From the NCBI RefSeq assembly GCF_004798935.1, contig NZ_RAHT01000004.1, positions 367,394 to 431,393 on the forward strand: 64,000 bases of DNA, written 5' to 3'. Shown here one piece after another: positions 19,320 to 28,266 of this stretch. The notes beneath the pieces are model-generated. The model was given only the letters and a program-made list of their open reading frames with translations. It did not search any database and was not told the origin of the DNA. Source of the DNA: Ningiella ruwaisensis (GTDB lineage: Bacteria > Pseudomonadota > Gammaproteobacteria > Enterobacterales > Alteromonadaceae). A program made the translations under genes and the position numbers. Positions within the stretch are counted from its first letter, which is position 1. Every line of letters begins with the position of its first letter.

Positions 19320-21148
19320 AAACTGTTAACGCAATCGCTATAGGCGTGATAGCAGGCGCTGTAATGACAGCTCTTACCTACTCAATATTACCAAGCTCAA
19401 ATGACTCACATGATAGTGCGGCGGATGCTGGAGAAAAGCAGCCTTTGTATTGGGTTGCGCCAATGGATCCAAACTATAGAAGAGATGAGCCTGGGAAGTC
19501 CCCTATGGGCATGGATTTAGTACCTGTTTACGAAGATGAACAAGGCGCTGGCGATAGCCCAGGTACGGTGAAGATTTCGCCAACTGTAGTGAACAATCTA
19601 GGTGTGCGTACTGCTAAAGTGGAAAATCGGTCTTTGCACGTACCTATAAAAACAGTAGGTTATATCCAATATAATGAGGACACACTCGTTCATATTCACC
19701 CAAGGGTAGAGGGTTGGATAGATGAGCTATACGTAAAAGCAGCGGGCGAATATGTCAAAAAGGGCGAGCCACTATACGCGCTTTATTCTCCCGAACTTGT
19801 AAATGCTCAAGAAGAATATCTTATTGCCTTAAAACGCTCAAATAAGGAGCTGATAGAGGCTTCAAAAACAAGGTTAAAAGCGCTGCAAATGCCAGAATCT
19901 GAGATTCAATCGCTTATCTCAACTGGTAAAGTTCAGCAAACAATAACCTTCTATGCACCCCAAACTGGCTTTGTTGATAACTTGAATGTGCGTCAAGGGT
20001 TTTACGTAAAGCCAGGACTGACAATTTTATCAATTGGTGCCTTGGATAAAGTTTGGGTCGATGCTGAGGTGTTTGAGCGACAGTCTGCTCAAATTCAAGA
20101 GGGTTTGCCTGTGACTATGACTTTAGAATATCTCCCAGGTAAAGAGTGGACAGGAGAGGTTGATTATATCTATCCAACCCTAGATGAAACGACTAGGACG
20201 CTTAAAGTCAGGCTGAGATTTACCAATGATGATTATGCACTAAAACCTAACATGTTCGCTCAGGTAACGATCCATTCCGATTTAACAGGTGAGAATTTAC
20301 TCGTGCCCTCTGAGGCGGTAATTAGAACTGGTAGCCAAGATAGAGTGGTTTTAGCACTTGGAGACGGTAAGTTTAAGTCGGTGTCAGTAGAAGTAGGACA
20401 GGTAGTTGATGAATATACAGAGATCTTATCAGGCTTGAGACTCAACGACAAAATCGTTACGTCAGCACAATTCTTACTCGATTCAGAAAGCAGCATTAGT
20501 TCTGATTTCAAAAGGATGGAGGAGCCTGAAGCGACTGCGCAGTCGGTATATACCGAGGCGACCGTAAACAGTGTGATGACAGATCATAGAATGATAAATG
20601 TTGATCATGGCGCTATTGAAGAGTGGGAATGGCCGAGCATGACAATGGATTTCACCGTTGCCGAAAGCGTCGACATTAATGAGTTGAAAGCCGGCATGTC
20701 ACTTCATATGGAAATCACTAAAACTGACTCTGGAAGTTTCGAAGTAACCACCGTTCATATCATGGATTCGATGAATGACATGGATAGCTCTGAGGAGAGC
20801 ACTGATTCAGGTCATGACGCAATGCACAGTATGGAAGAGCCTATTATGTCGGTTTGGACAGAGGCAACCATAAATAACGTGATGATGGAGAGCAGAAAAA
20901 TCAACGTTGATCACGGTCCTATTGATGAGTGGGAATGGCCGAGTATGACAATGGATTTCGATGTTGCCGATAGCGTTGCTATTGAAGAATTGAAAGCCGG
21001 TATGTCACTGCACATGGAAATTGTCAAAACCGACTCTGGAAGTTTTGAAGTGGCAACTGTCCACATCATGGGCTCGATGACAGACATGAACGATACCCAA
21101 GACATGGATCATTCTAATCATTCAGACCATCAAGGAGCTCATCAATGA
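19316..21148 (+). CDS. cusB: CusB-like periplasmic adaptor with two C-terminal CusF domains
   Basis: The adaptor links the CusA pump to CusC. After an N-terminal anchor (1-26) comes a heavy-metal-binding domain (about 44-73, VAPMDPN...SPMGMDLVP), then the biotinyl-lipoyl, hairpin and barrel domains of CusB. The unusual part is the C-terminus: two nearly identical CusF-like domains (about 411-485 and 512-585), each with the Cu(I)/Ag(I) ligand pattern H...W...M-x-M seen as VDHG, EWEWPSMTMDF. They are separated by a Met/His/Asp linker, and a further His-rich tail follows. At 610 residues it is much longer than E. coli CusB (about 407). The chaperone CusF is thus built into the pump and duplicated. 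Confidence 0.92.
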   Translation: MKTVNAIAIGVIAGAVMTALTYSILPSSNDSHDSAADAGEKQPLYWVAPMDPNYRRDEPGKSPMGMDLVPVYEDEQGAGDSPGTVKISPTVVNNLGVRTAKVENRSLHVPIKTVGYIQYNEDTLVHIHPRVEGWIDELYVKAAGEYVKKGEPLYALYSPELVNAQEEYLIALKRSNKELIEASKTRLKALQMPESEIQSLISTGKVQQTITFYAPQTGFVDNLNVRQGFYVKPGLTILSIGALDKVWVDAEVFERQSAQIQEGLPVTMTLEYLPGKEWTGEVDYIYPTLDETTRTLKVRLRFTNDDYALKPNMFAQVTIHSDLTGENLLVPSEAVIRTGSQDRVVLALGDGKFKSVSVEVGQVVDEYTEILSGLRLNDKIVTSAQFLLDSESSISSDFKRMEEPEATAQSVYTEATVNSVMTDHRMINVDHGAIEEWEWPSMTMDFTVAESVDINELKAGMSLHMEITKTDSGSFEVTTVHIMDSMNDMDSSEESTDSGHDAMHSMEEPIMSVWTEATINNVMMESRKINVDHGPIDEWEWPSMTMDFDVADSVAIEELKAGMSLHMEIVKTDSGSFEVATVHIMGSMTDMNDTQDMDHSNHSDHQGAHQ

Positions 21149-24100
21149 TAGCTGCCATAATTAGATGGTCGGTCAATAACCGATTTTTTGTTCTACTGGC
21201 TACGCTTATTCTCGTGGGTGGTGGGTTGTTTGCCATTAAAAACACGCCGGTTGATGCATTACCCGATTTGTCGGACGTACAGGTAATTATAAAAACTAGT
21301 TATCCAGGACAAGCGCCTCAAGTGGTAGAAGATCAAGTTACCTATCCTTTGACTACCGCAATGCTGTCAGTGCCCGGGGCACAAACAGTGAGAGGATATT
21401 CGTTTTTTGGCGATTCTTATGTCTACATCATCTTTGATGACGACACCGACTTGTACTGGGCGCGTAGTCGAGTGCTTGAATATTTATCGCAAGTTGCTCC
21501 TAATCTACCCGAAAACGCAAGACCACAATTGGGGCCAGATGCTACTGGCGTGGGTTGGGTTTATCTCTATGCACTTGTTGATAAAACGGGACAAAACGAT
21601 ATCAGCCAACTACGAAGCTTACAGGATTGGTTCCTTAAGTATGAGCTTCAAACGGTGCCAGGCGTTTCTGAAGTTTCAGCTATTGGAGGCATGGTAAAGC
21701 AATATCAAGTGCAGGTCGATCCGGAGAAGTTGCGAGCATATGGCATTCCGCTTTCTCACATTCAAACGGCGATTAAGCGCGGCAATCAGGAAGTAGGCGC
21801 ATCGGTCATCGAAATGGCTGAAGCTGAATACATGGTCCGTGCCACAGGTTACATAGAGAGTAAAAGGGATATTGAGCTCATTCCTTTGGGTGTAAACGAA
21901 AATGGAACGCCGCTTTTGGTAAAAGACATTGCTGATGTTCGTCTTGGTCCACAGATGCGAAGGGGGGTAGCTGAGTTAAACGGTGAAGGGGAAACCGTTG
22001 GCGGTGTCGTTGTTATGCGCTTTGGTGAAAATGCGCAAAAAACGATTGACGGCGTCAAAGCAAAACTTGAAGACCTTAAAAAAGGCTTACCCGATGGGGT
22101 CGAAATTGTCACGGTTTACGATCGCTCTGCACTAATAGAAAGAGCGGTAGACAACCTTGCATCGAAATTAGTGGAAGAGTTTATCGTCGTTGCACTGGTG
22201 TGTATTGCATTCTTGTTTCATGTACGTTCGTCACTTGTTGCGATCATTAGTATTCCAGTAGGGATTATCACAGCAATTATCGTGATGTACATGCAAGGTA
22301 TTAATGCCAACATCATGTCATTGGGTGGAATTGCTATTGCTATTGGTGCGATGAGCGACGGGGCGATTGTGATGATTGAGAATATGCATAAACACATGGA
22401 GCGCACCCCCTTAACCAAAGAGAATAGATGGCAAATAGTTGTGGATTCAGCATCTGAGGTGGGCCCTGCATTGTTTTTCAGTCTTCTAATTATAACAGTC
22501 AGTTTTGTGCCTGTGTTTACGCTTGAGGCACAAGAGGGGCGCATGTTTTCACCGCTTGCTTTTACCAAAACCTATGCAATGGCAGCCTCAGCAGCTCTTG
22601 CAATTACGCTTGTGCCCGTTCTTATGGGCTATTTTGTGCGCGGTAAAATACTTGCTGAAAGCAAAAATCCAGTCAATCGTTTCTTAACTTTTTTGTACAT
22701 GCCGACGCTTAGAACTGTTCTGCGTTTCCCTAAGGTAACGATGTTAGCTGCGGCTTTAGTGCTAGCGATAGGTTTGTGGCCTGTGAACAAGATTGGCAGC
22801 GAGTTTATCCCACCTTTGGATGAGGGGGATTTGATGTACATGCCAACAACCTATGCGGGGATATCGATTGGCAAAGCCCGAGAGTTGTTGCAACAAACCA
22901 ATAAACTGATCAAAACGGTCCCAGAAGTCGAAACCGTGTTTGGGAAAGTAGGTCGCGCTGATACCGCAACCGATCCGGCTCCTTTAACGATGATAGAAAC
23001 CTTCATTCAATTAAAACCTAAAGAGGAGTGGCGAGAAGGCTTAACAACTGACGATTTAATAAAGGAGTTTGACTCAGTGGTCAAATTGCCGGGCCTAACG
23101 AATGCTTGGGTAATGCCAATTAAGACTCGAATTGACATGTTGGCAACAGGTATAAAGACGCCCGTTGGTATTAAAATCGGTGGCCCTGATCTCAAGGAAA
23201 TTCAGAAAATCGGACAGCAAATTGAAACTATACTTTCCGATGTTGACGGCACTGCCTCTGTTTATTCTGAGCGTGTCGCAGGAGGACGTTATGTCAAAGT
23301 AGATATTCAGCGCGAAAAGGCAGCACGATATGGTCTAAACATCGCTGACGTCCAACAAGTTGTCTCAAGTGCTATCGGCGGGATGAATGTGACTCAGAGT
23401 GTTGAAGGTTTAGAGCGTTACCCTGTAAATGTTCGTTATCCTCAGTCTTATCGTTCATCGCCTGAGTCCTTATCTTTATTACCTATCGTTACACCACAGG
23501 GTAAACGAATTGCTTTGGCCGATGTGGCGGATGTGTATATTGAAGATGGTCCTCCAGGCATTAAAAGTGAAAATGCACGACTTAATGGCTGGGTGTATGT
23601 GGATATCGATGGTGTAGATATTGGTTCCTATGTGGTTTCAGCCCAAAAAGCAGTGAGCGAGCAATTAGTTTTACCGGCAGGTTATTCGGTGAACTGGTCT
23701 GGCCAATATGAGTATATGTTGCGGGCGAAAGAGAAATTAACCTATGTGGTTCCGTTGACCATAGCTATCATCGTTATTTTACTGTATCTCAATTTTCGCA
23801 ACTTCATCGAGGTCGCGATCATTATGGGGACTTTACCACTGTCTATGGTGGGAAGTATCTGGCTGATGTACATAGAGGGTTTTAACTTTTCAGTTGCCGT
23901 CGGCGTCGGCTTCATTGCACTTGCAGGTGTTGCCGTAGAAATTGGCGTAATTATGCTTGTTTACTTAAATCAGGAGTATCAAGCCTTAATCGAAAAATGT
24001 AAATCTGAGGGCGTCAAACCCACCATAAACATGTTAACTGAAGCGGTTATTCATGGCTCTGGATTACGTGTCCGACCGGTTATGATGACCACAGCGACCA

Positions 24101-24282
24101 TAATATTTGGCTTATTACCCGTACTTTACGGCTCAGGCACTGGGTCTGAAGTCATGAGTCGTATTGCTGCTCCGATGGTTGGTGGCATGGTTAGCGCTTT
24201 ACTACTGACCTTGTTGGTTTTACCCGCAATTTATTTTCTGTGGAAGAGAAGGCAAATTCAACACTTGCCGGATACTTTCTGA
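21145..24282 (+). CDS. cusA: CusA-like Cu(I)/Ag(I) RND efflux pump
   Basis: The 1045-residue inner-membrane RND pump belongs to the HME group. The transmembrane-4 segment reads GIAIAIGAMSDGAIVMIEN with Asp405 at the same position as in E. coli CusA, which marks the monovalent (HME4) type rather than the divalent type. The methionine path is also kept: DLMYMP, ATDPAPLTMIE and KTRIDMLATG correspond to Met573, Met623 and Met672 of E. coli CusA. It overlaps the CusB gene by four bases and is the last gene of that tight block. Confidence 0.95.
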   Translation: MIAAIIRWSVNNRFFVLLATLILVGGGLFAIKNTPVDALPDLSDVQVIIKTSYPGQAPQVVEDQVTYPLTTAMLSVPGAQTVRGYSFFGDSYVYIIFDDDTDLYWARSRVLEYLSQVAPNLPENARPQLGPDATGVGWVYLYALVDKTGQNDISQLRSLQDWFLKYELQTVPGVSEVSAIGGMVKQYQVQVDPEKLRAYGIPLSHIQTAIKRGNQEVGASVIEMAEAEYMVRATGYIESKRDIELIPLGVNENGTPLLVKDIADVRLGPQMRRGVAELNGEGETVGGVVVMRFGENAQKTIDGVKAKLEDLKKGLPDGVEIVTVYDRSALIERAVDNLASKLVEEFIVVALVCIAFLFHVRSSLVAIISIPVGIITAIIVMYMQGINANIMSLGGIAIAIGAMSDGAIVMIENMHKHMERTPLTKENRWQIVVDSASEVGPALFFSLLIITVSFVPVFTLEAQEGRMFSPLAFTKTYAMAASAALAITLVPVLMGYFVRGKILAESKNPVNRFLTFLYMPTLRTVLRFPKVTMLAAALVLAIGLWPVNKIGSEFIPPLDEGDLMYMPTTYAGISIGKARELLQQTNKLIKTVPEVETVFGKVGRADTATDPAPLTMIETFIQLKPKEEWREGLTTDDLIKEFDSVVKLPGLTNAWVMPIKTRIDMLATGIKTPVGIKIGGPDLKEIQKIGQQIETILSDVDGTASVYSERVAGGRYVKVDIQREKAARYGLNIADVQQVVSSAIGGMNVTQSVEGLERYPVNVRYPQSYRSSPESLSLLPIVTPQGKRIALADVADVYIEDGPPGIKSENARLNGWVYVDIDGVDIGSYVVSAQKAVSEQLVLPAGYSVNWSGQYEYMLRAKEKLTYVVPLTIAIIVILLYLNFRNFIEVAIIMGTLPLSMVGSIWLMYIEGFNFSVAVGVGFIALAGVAVEIGVIMLVYLNQEYQALIEKCKSEGVKPTINMLTEAVIHGSGLRVRPVMMTTATIIFGLLPVLYGSGTGSEVMSRIAAPMVGGMVSALLLTLLVLPAIYFLWKRRQIQHLPDTF

Positions 24283-24464
24283 TGCTAGCTTCAAGCAAGG
24301 AACGACATTTCATAAGAGGACTATTGACATGTAGTAGCGTGGCGAACTTTTTCGCCCGCGACTATGCGGCCGTGAAATTCGGCCTATCACCAACGATTCA
24401 CTTTTTACGACAACAAACAAGAACAACTACATCATTTAAACAAACTATCTATTAAGGAAATAAT

Positions 24465-24887
24465 ATGAAATCAATAATCATCGCACTTTTCGTTTTAAGT
24501 CTGAGCTTAAGCATACAAGCATATGCTCATACATCGTTGGCCTCATCAATGCCGAAAGACAATGCTATGTTGATGGAAAGTCCAGACAACCTGGCTCTCA
24601 ATTTTGCAGATGATGTGCGTCTTGTTGACTTAAAGGTTAAAAGTAAAAAAGGTGAGCTTGTGGATGTTGGCTTTAAACCTTCGATGGACGCAAACAAAAA
24701 CTATAGTTTCAGCTTACCTTTGCTTGCTGTGGATACTTACGTAGTCTCATGGACCATTATGGGAGATGACGGTCATAAAATGAAGGGACAGCTTTCATTT
24801 ATGGTGCACGTGAGCAAAAAAATGAAAGGAATGAAGCACAAAGACATGAAAAATACTTCGATGGATCATTCAGGTATGACTCATTAG
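24465..24887 (+). CDS. copC: CopC-domain periplasmic copper-binding protein
   Basis: CopC binds Cu(II) in the periplasm and works with CopD. Signal cleavage after QAYA would leave a mature N-terminal histidine (HTSLASSMP), the first ligand of the Cu(II) site, and the DDGH segment (about 103-106) supplies the other two. The Ig-like core is about 100 residues and ends in a Met/His/Lys-rich tail not found in the minimal family. AAGGAAATA precedes the ATG. It starts 182 bases after cusA and 28 bases before copD. Confidence 0.92.
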   Translation: MKSIIIALFVLSLSLSIQAYAHTSLASSMPKDNAMLMESPDNLALNFADDVRLVDLKVKSKKGELVDVGFKPSMDANKNYSFSLPLLAVDTYVVSWTIMGDDGHKMKGQLSFMVHVSKKMKGMKHKDMKNTSMDHSGMTH

Positions 24888-24915
24888 TTATTAAGAGTTA
24901 AATAGGTAAATCGAT

Positions 24916-25842
24916 ATGTTGCCAGAATGGTGGACAGCATTTTTAGTGTTAGGCAAATTCCTAGTCTATTTAGGGATGATGGGTGTTATGGGCTCTAGCG
25001 CTACTTTGTTACTTTTAAAAGGCAGCAAGCAGCGCGTAGCATTCAAGGCTCATAAAAGCTGGCAACTGGTTACCTTAAACTATTCTTTTCGCCTTTCAGT
25101 TGTTGGTTTTTTTGCTAGTGTCGCTGGTTTTTTTCTTCAGACTGGCTATATGGCGGAGAAAGGATTAGCGGGTATGTTTTCTCCTTTCATGGTGGAGATG
25201 ATGTGGCACTCACAGGTAGGAACTATTGCCGCAATTCGCAGCGCTATCTTTGTTTTGTTCGCGTTGCTTACGTGGTTTCTATTACAAAAACTCAAACGTG
25301 GCCAGAGTTTAGCGTCATTCAAGCTACTGCTAACAAGCACCGCAATGTTTTCATTGCCGCTAGCGTTTACTTTTTCCCTGACCGGACATGCTAGTCAGTT
25401 TGTCACGTTGGGCGAAATTCAAATTGTTATCCATTCCCTCATTGGTTTGACATGGGTAGGCTCGTTATACCCACTGATTACTGCTTGTAGATTACTCAAT
25501 CACTCCGAATTAGCTTTCGTCATGAAACGTTACGGTAACATTGCCATAGTGTTGGTGTTTATCTTAGTCACGGTTGGTGTAGTAATGTTGATACAGCTAC
25601 TGTCTTCCCCATCGACCCTTATATTCACCGAATATGGACTTGCCTTTTTATCCAAACTTTTTGCAGTTGCTCTAGTGCTCACGTTAGCAGCTGGGCATAA
25701 GCTTTTTTGGGTACCTAGGCTAACTAACGATCAAAATGTGCGCTTTAAATTACTCAAATCAATCAAACTTGAGTTCATTATTGGGCTTTTCATTTTGTCT
25801 CTTACAGCGCTGTTAACTACTGCGCTGAGCCCGAATCTTTAA
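24916..25842 (+). CDS. copD: CopD-family inner membrane protein
   Basis: The 308-residue polytopic membrane protein has about eight hydrophobic helices and conserved histidines in MMWHSQVG, LTGHASQF and IVIHSLIGLTWVG, which are the usual CopD/PcoD/YebZ landmarks. The family is thought to move copper across the inner membrane together with CopC, here encoded just upstream. The ATG follows AGGTAAATCGAT. Confidence 0.92.
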   Translation: MLPEWWTAFLVLGKFLVYLGMMGVMGSSATLLLLKGSKQRVAFKAHKSWQLVTLNYSFRLSVVGFFASVAGFFLQTGYMAEKGLAGMFSPFMVEMMWHSQVGTIAAIRSAIFVLFALLTWFLLQKLKRGQSLASFKLLLTSTAMFSLPLAFTFSLTGHASQFVTLGEIQIVIHSLIGLTWVGSLYPLITACRLLNHSELAFVMKRYGNIAIVLVFILVTVGVVMLIQLLSSPSTLIFTEYGLAFLSKLFAVALVLTLAAGHKLFWVPRLTNDQNVRFKLLKSIKLEFIIGLFILSLTALLTTALSPNL

Positions 25843-25882
25843 CATAAATAATCGGCGTTTTCGCCAAAATAAGAAAAGGAAA

Positions 25883-26371
25883 ATGTTTATGAAAATGACT
25901 GCTTTAAGACCCTTGACTGTTTTTGCATTTCTATTGTCATTTAGTGCAGTAGTTAGTGCTCATGGAGATGAGAAACACAACGAAGAATCACAGTACTTTA
26001 GCGGAACAGATTCCGATGCAGCGACGTTAGTGCTTAAATTTCATAAAGCTTTAGAAACAGGGAATGGCGACTTAGCTGCAAGCCTTTTGGCAGATGATGT
26101 TTTAATTTTTGAAGGAAAGGGTGTGGAGCGAAGCGCCCAAGAGTATGCAAGTCATCATATGCTCTCTGATATGAAGTATTTGTCACAAATGCAAATTGAG
26201 CTTATAGAGCATCATGTAAAAGAAAACGGCACACATGCAATATCTTTGTCGAGAAGCTTGGTGAAAGGGCAATACAAAGGAAAAGAAGTAAACCATATTG
26301 GGAACGAAACCATAGGTTTAGAAAAGTTGAATGATGATTGGAAAATCACGCATATTCATTGGTCTAATTAA
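25883..26371 (+). CDS. NTF2-like (SnoaL/DUF4440) secreted protein
   Basis: A signal peptide (about 1-26, ending VVSAHG) is followed by a His/Glu stretch and an NTF2-like fold: TLVLKFHKALETGNGDLAASLLADDVLIFEG, SHHMLSDM, and the closing strand DDWKITHIHWSN. Proteins of this shape occur in many copper clusters beside copCD, with no assigned activity. AAAAGGAAAATG gives the ribosome site; the start at 25883 or the ATG two codons later (25889) are both possible. It lies 40 bases after copD. Confidence 0.75.
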   Translation: MFMKMTALRPLTVFAFLLSFSAVVSAHGDEKHNEESQYFSGTDSDAATLVLKFHKALETGNGDLAASLLADDVLIFEGKGVERSAQEYASHHMLSDMKYLSQMQIELIEHHVKENGTHAISLSRSLVKGQYKGKEVNHIGNETIGLEKLNDDWKITHIHWSN

Positions 26372-26518
26372 AAACACCGCGCTGTCGACTTCTTGTTATT
26401 AATGGGGCGGCAGCGTTTATCTTATTGCCAAAATTTGTTTTTCCACCTTTCGCATTTTCATGCTAGTCCGCTTAACCCGTCTGCAAGTTAATTATTACAC
26501 AAAGTTTGATTACCAAAA

Positions 26519-26547
26519 GGTAATCAAATTGTAATGCTTCTGCCGTG
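26519..26547 (+). promoter_or_regulatory. CopR/CusR-type box 2
   Basis: GTAATC (26520-26525) and GTAATG (26531-26536) are direct repeats 11 bp apart, followed by GCCGTG at 26542. An inverted repeat ATTACC-AAAA-GGTAAT overlaps the first repeat from the left. The site lies about 110 bases before the Met/His-rich protein gene at 26658 and is nearly identical to box 3. Confidence 0.7.
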
Positions 26548-26657
26548 AAACAACGTTTATTTTGAATTACAGTTACATTGCAAAATTTGATGCAAGAAGC
26601 AGATTTTGTTTGCATCGAAAGACAGAAATCATTAACTCAACAACAAGGAAATTGAAT

Positions 26658-27077
26658 ATGAAAAACCTACTTATAATCGCTTTTTCCTCACTTTTGATGT
26701 TTTCCCCATTAAGTATCACCAGTGCGCATCAACACAGCGATAAATCGCATATGCCGATGAATATGATGGATGATGCATCGATGGAAAAGATGAATGAACA
26801 CATCACAAAAATGAACAGTACCTTAGAGAAAATAAAACAAGAAAACGACCCAGCGAAAAGAGAACAAATGCTCAATGAGCATGCTAAAAGCATGCAAGAC
26901 ATGATGGGCATGATGCATCACTCTAAAGGTGATTCAAGCATGATGCATGGCAAGGAAATGTCTGCTGAAATGAAAATGTCCATGATGGAAAAGCGCCTTC
27001 AGATGATGGAAAAAATGATGGAGCAAATGATGGGGCATACCGTAGAAAAATCCAAAAAGGTTCATGAACACAAATAG
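26658..27077 (+). CDS. Met/His-rich periplasmic protein
   Basis: The ATG at 26658 has AAGGAA nine bases upstream and begins a signal peptide (MKNLLIIAFSSLLMFSP, cleavage near TSAH), so it is preferred over the longer open frame from 26562, which overlaps the promoter area. The mature protein (about 117 residues) is a charged helix with more than 25 methionines and many histidines (MPMNMM, MMGMMHH, MMEKMMEQMMGH). No known domain is evident; composition and the CopR box upstream suggest a periplasmic Cu(I) buffer. It has its own promoter and is followed by a lipoprotein gene. Confidence 0.75.
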   Translation: MKNLLIIAFSSLLMFSPLSITSAHQHSDKSHMPMNMMDDASMEKMNEHITKMNSTLEKIKQENDPAKREQMLNEHAKSMQDMMGMMHHSKGDSSMMHGKEMSAEMKMSMMEKRLQMMEKMMEQMMGHTVEKSKKVHEHK

Positions 27078-27171
27078 ATATCAAGCAACTAATATGCATG
27101 CTGGTTTGCGCCGCTTAATAGCAAGGTAGTTGCGTTTTGAGCTAAGGATAAACGTATTAAAGGAATTTGAA

Positions 27172-27525
27172 ATGAATAAAACACTTAAATTAGCGACACT
27201 GATATTAATCGCAACTGCGCTTCTAAGCGGTTGTGCCAGCAGTTTATACCATGATTATGTAATGAGCGGCCAAGTTGTTAGTGTCAAAGGTGACAACACT
27301 CTTGTTATTTGCGTTGCAAACACAGAAAGCCTCGAAACAGGCGATGTATTTAACGTTTACAGAACGGTAATGGATAAGCTTGTTATAAATGAGGGTGAAA
27401 CTGGCTATTCTCGTGAGTTTGTGGGAAAAGTGAGGTTTGGAGAAAAGCAGGATGAACACTTTGCAACCGCTAGTGTGGTCACAGGAGAAATATACCAACA
27501 TGATATGGTGGAGTTCGATAACTAA
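27172..27525 (+). CDS. Small lipoprotein, unknown function
   Basis: The ATG at 27172 follows AAAGGAATTTGAA and starts a clear lipoprotein signal with lipobox LLSGCAS (Cys at 21). The remaining 96 residues look like a small beta barrel (GQVVSVKGDNTLVICV, GDVFNVYR, VGKVRFGE). The longer frame from 27130 would place the signal peptide internally and is rejected. A terminator follows at 27549. I do not recognise the family beyond this; context points to envelope metal stress. Confidence 0.7.
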   Translation: MNKTLKLATLILIATALLSGCASSLYHDYVMSGQVVSVKGDNTLVICVANTESLETGDVFNVYRTVMDKLVINEGETGYSREFVGKVRFGEKQDEHFATASVVTGEIYQHDMVEFDN

Positions 27526-27548
27526 TTAGACATTGCTCAAACCAATAA

Positions 27549-27577
27549 AGGGTAGCAATGGCTGCCCTATTTTTTTT
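27549..27577 (+). terminator. Rho-independent terminator
   Basis: AGGGTAGC (27549-27556) pairs with GCTGCCCT (27561-27568), with one G-T pair and an AATG loop, followed by a run of eight T after one A. It closes the lipoprotein transcription unit 24 bases after the stop. Confidence 0.85.
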
Positions 27578-27623
27578 CATTCGCTCTGCTGATAAATCAA
27601 GACGTACCAACTAACTTAAATAT

Positions 27624-27637
27624 CGCTCGAACGAGCG
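27624..27637. repeat. 14-bp palindrome upstream of cupredoxin-like gene
   Basis: CGCTCG-AA-CGAGCG is a perfect palindrome with a 2-base centre, about 55 bases before the start of the cupredoxin-like gene. It may be an operator; nothing else in the window has the same sequence. Confidence 0.35.
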
Positions 27638-27691
27638 TTTCTTTATAATCAAAAAGTAGCTGTTCAGCGAACTATATAAAAGGATTCTAAA

Positions 27692-28045
27692 ATGCCATGG
27701 ATTAGCGGCGCATTGTTTTTAATATGTTTACTACTAATACTTAGTTTTCGCGAGTACATTAAAAAGCGACAGCTACAGCGACACGACAGCATCTTAGTCG
27801 AGGTAAAAGACTTCCAGTATCAACCCGCAAGGGTTAAATTGAAAGCTAGTAAAGCTAATCAAATTGTTTTTCTGAGAACGGATTCAAATTTATGCTCTGA
27901 ATACCTGCTCTTTCCGAAGCTAGGATTATCGATAAGACTTAAACTTAATAAACAAGTATCGGTGAACTTTTCCGCTTATCCGCCAGGCGAGTATGAGTTT
28001 TATAGCGCGATGAATGTGTATTCTGGGAAGCTTACAATTGTGTAG
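27692..28045 (+). CDS. Membrane-anchored cupredoxin-like protein, ligands lost
   Basis: An N-terminal transmembrane helix (about 3-20) anchors a cupredoxin-like beta domain of about 85 residues (VEVKDFQYQPARVKLKAS...PPGEYEFYSAMNVYSGKLTIV). It is clearly a relative of the protein at 34719-35078, which has PCAEML and FHCQMQMYKG. Here the second group reads FYSAMNVYSG, so the Cys and His ligands are replaced by Ser and Tyr, while a Cys (NLCSEY) and one Met remain. It therefore may not hold type-1 copper. AAAGGATT precedes the ATG. Confidence 0.7.
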   Translation: MPWISGALFLICLLLILSFREYIKKRQLQRHDSILVEVKDFQYQPARVKLKASKANQIVFLRTDSNLCSEYLLFPKLGLSIRLKLNKQVSVNFSAYPPGEYEFYSAMNVYSGKLTIV

Positions 28046-28266
28046 CTTGGGTGTATTTATCTCGAAGAGCAAAAAGTAATATTAAGTTAGCGATAAATTT
28101 ACTTGAATTGTGTATCTTAACTTGACTAACGACTTAACGCTGATTGATCATTTGACAGCAACACATCTAGTAATGTCTCTTGAGATAGTTTTAAGAAAAG
28201 GCGAGACAATATACGCTTATATTTTTTATGCGACCTAAGACGTGACAAGTTTTTAAAGGAGAGAGT

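Noticed and set aside
24240..24455. 71-codon plus-strand frame after cusA
   Set aside because: It overlaps the cusA end, has no ribosome site, and its product resembles nothing; the copC gene has its own good start downstream.
26562..26657. Upstream extension of the Met/His-rich protein
   Set aside because: It would place a good signal peptide inside the protein and begins right after CopR box 2, in the probable promoter and leader.
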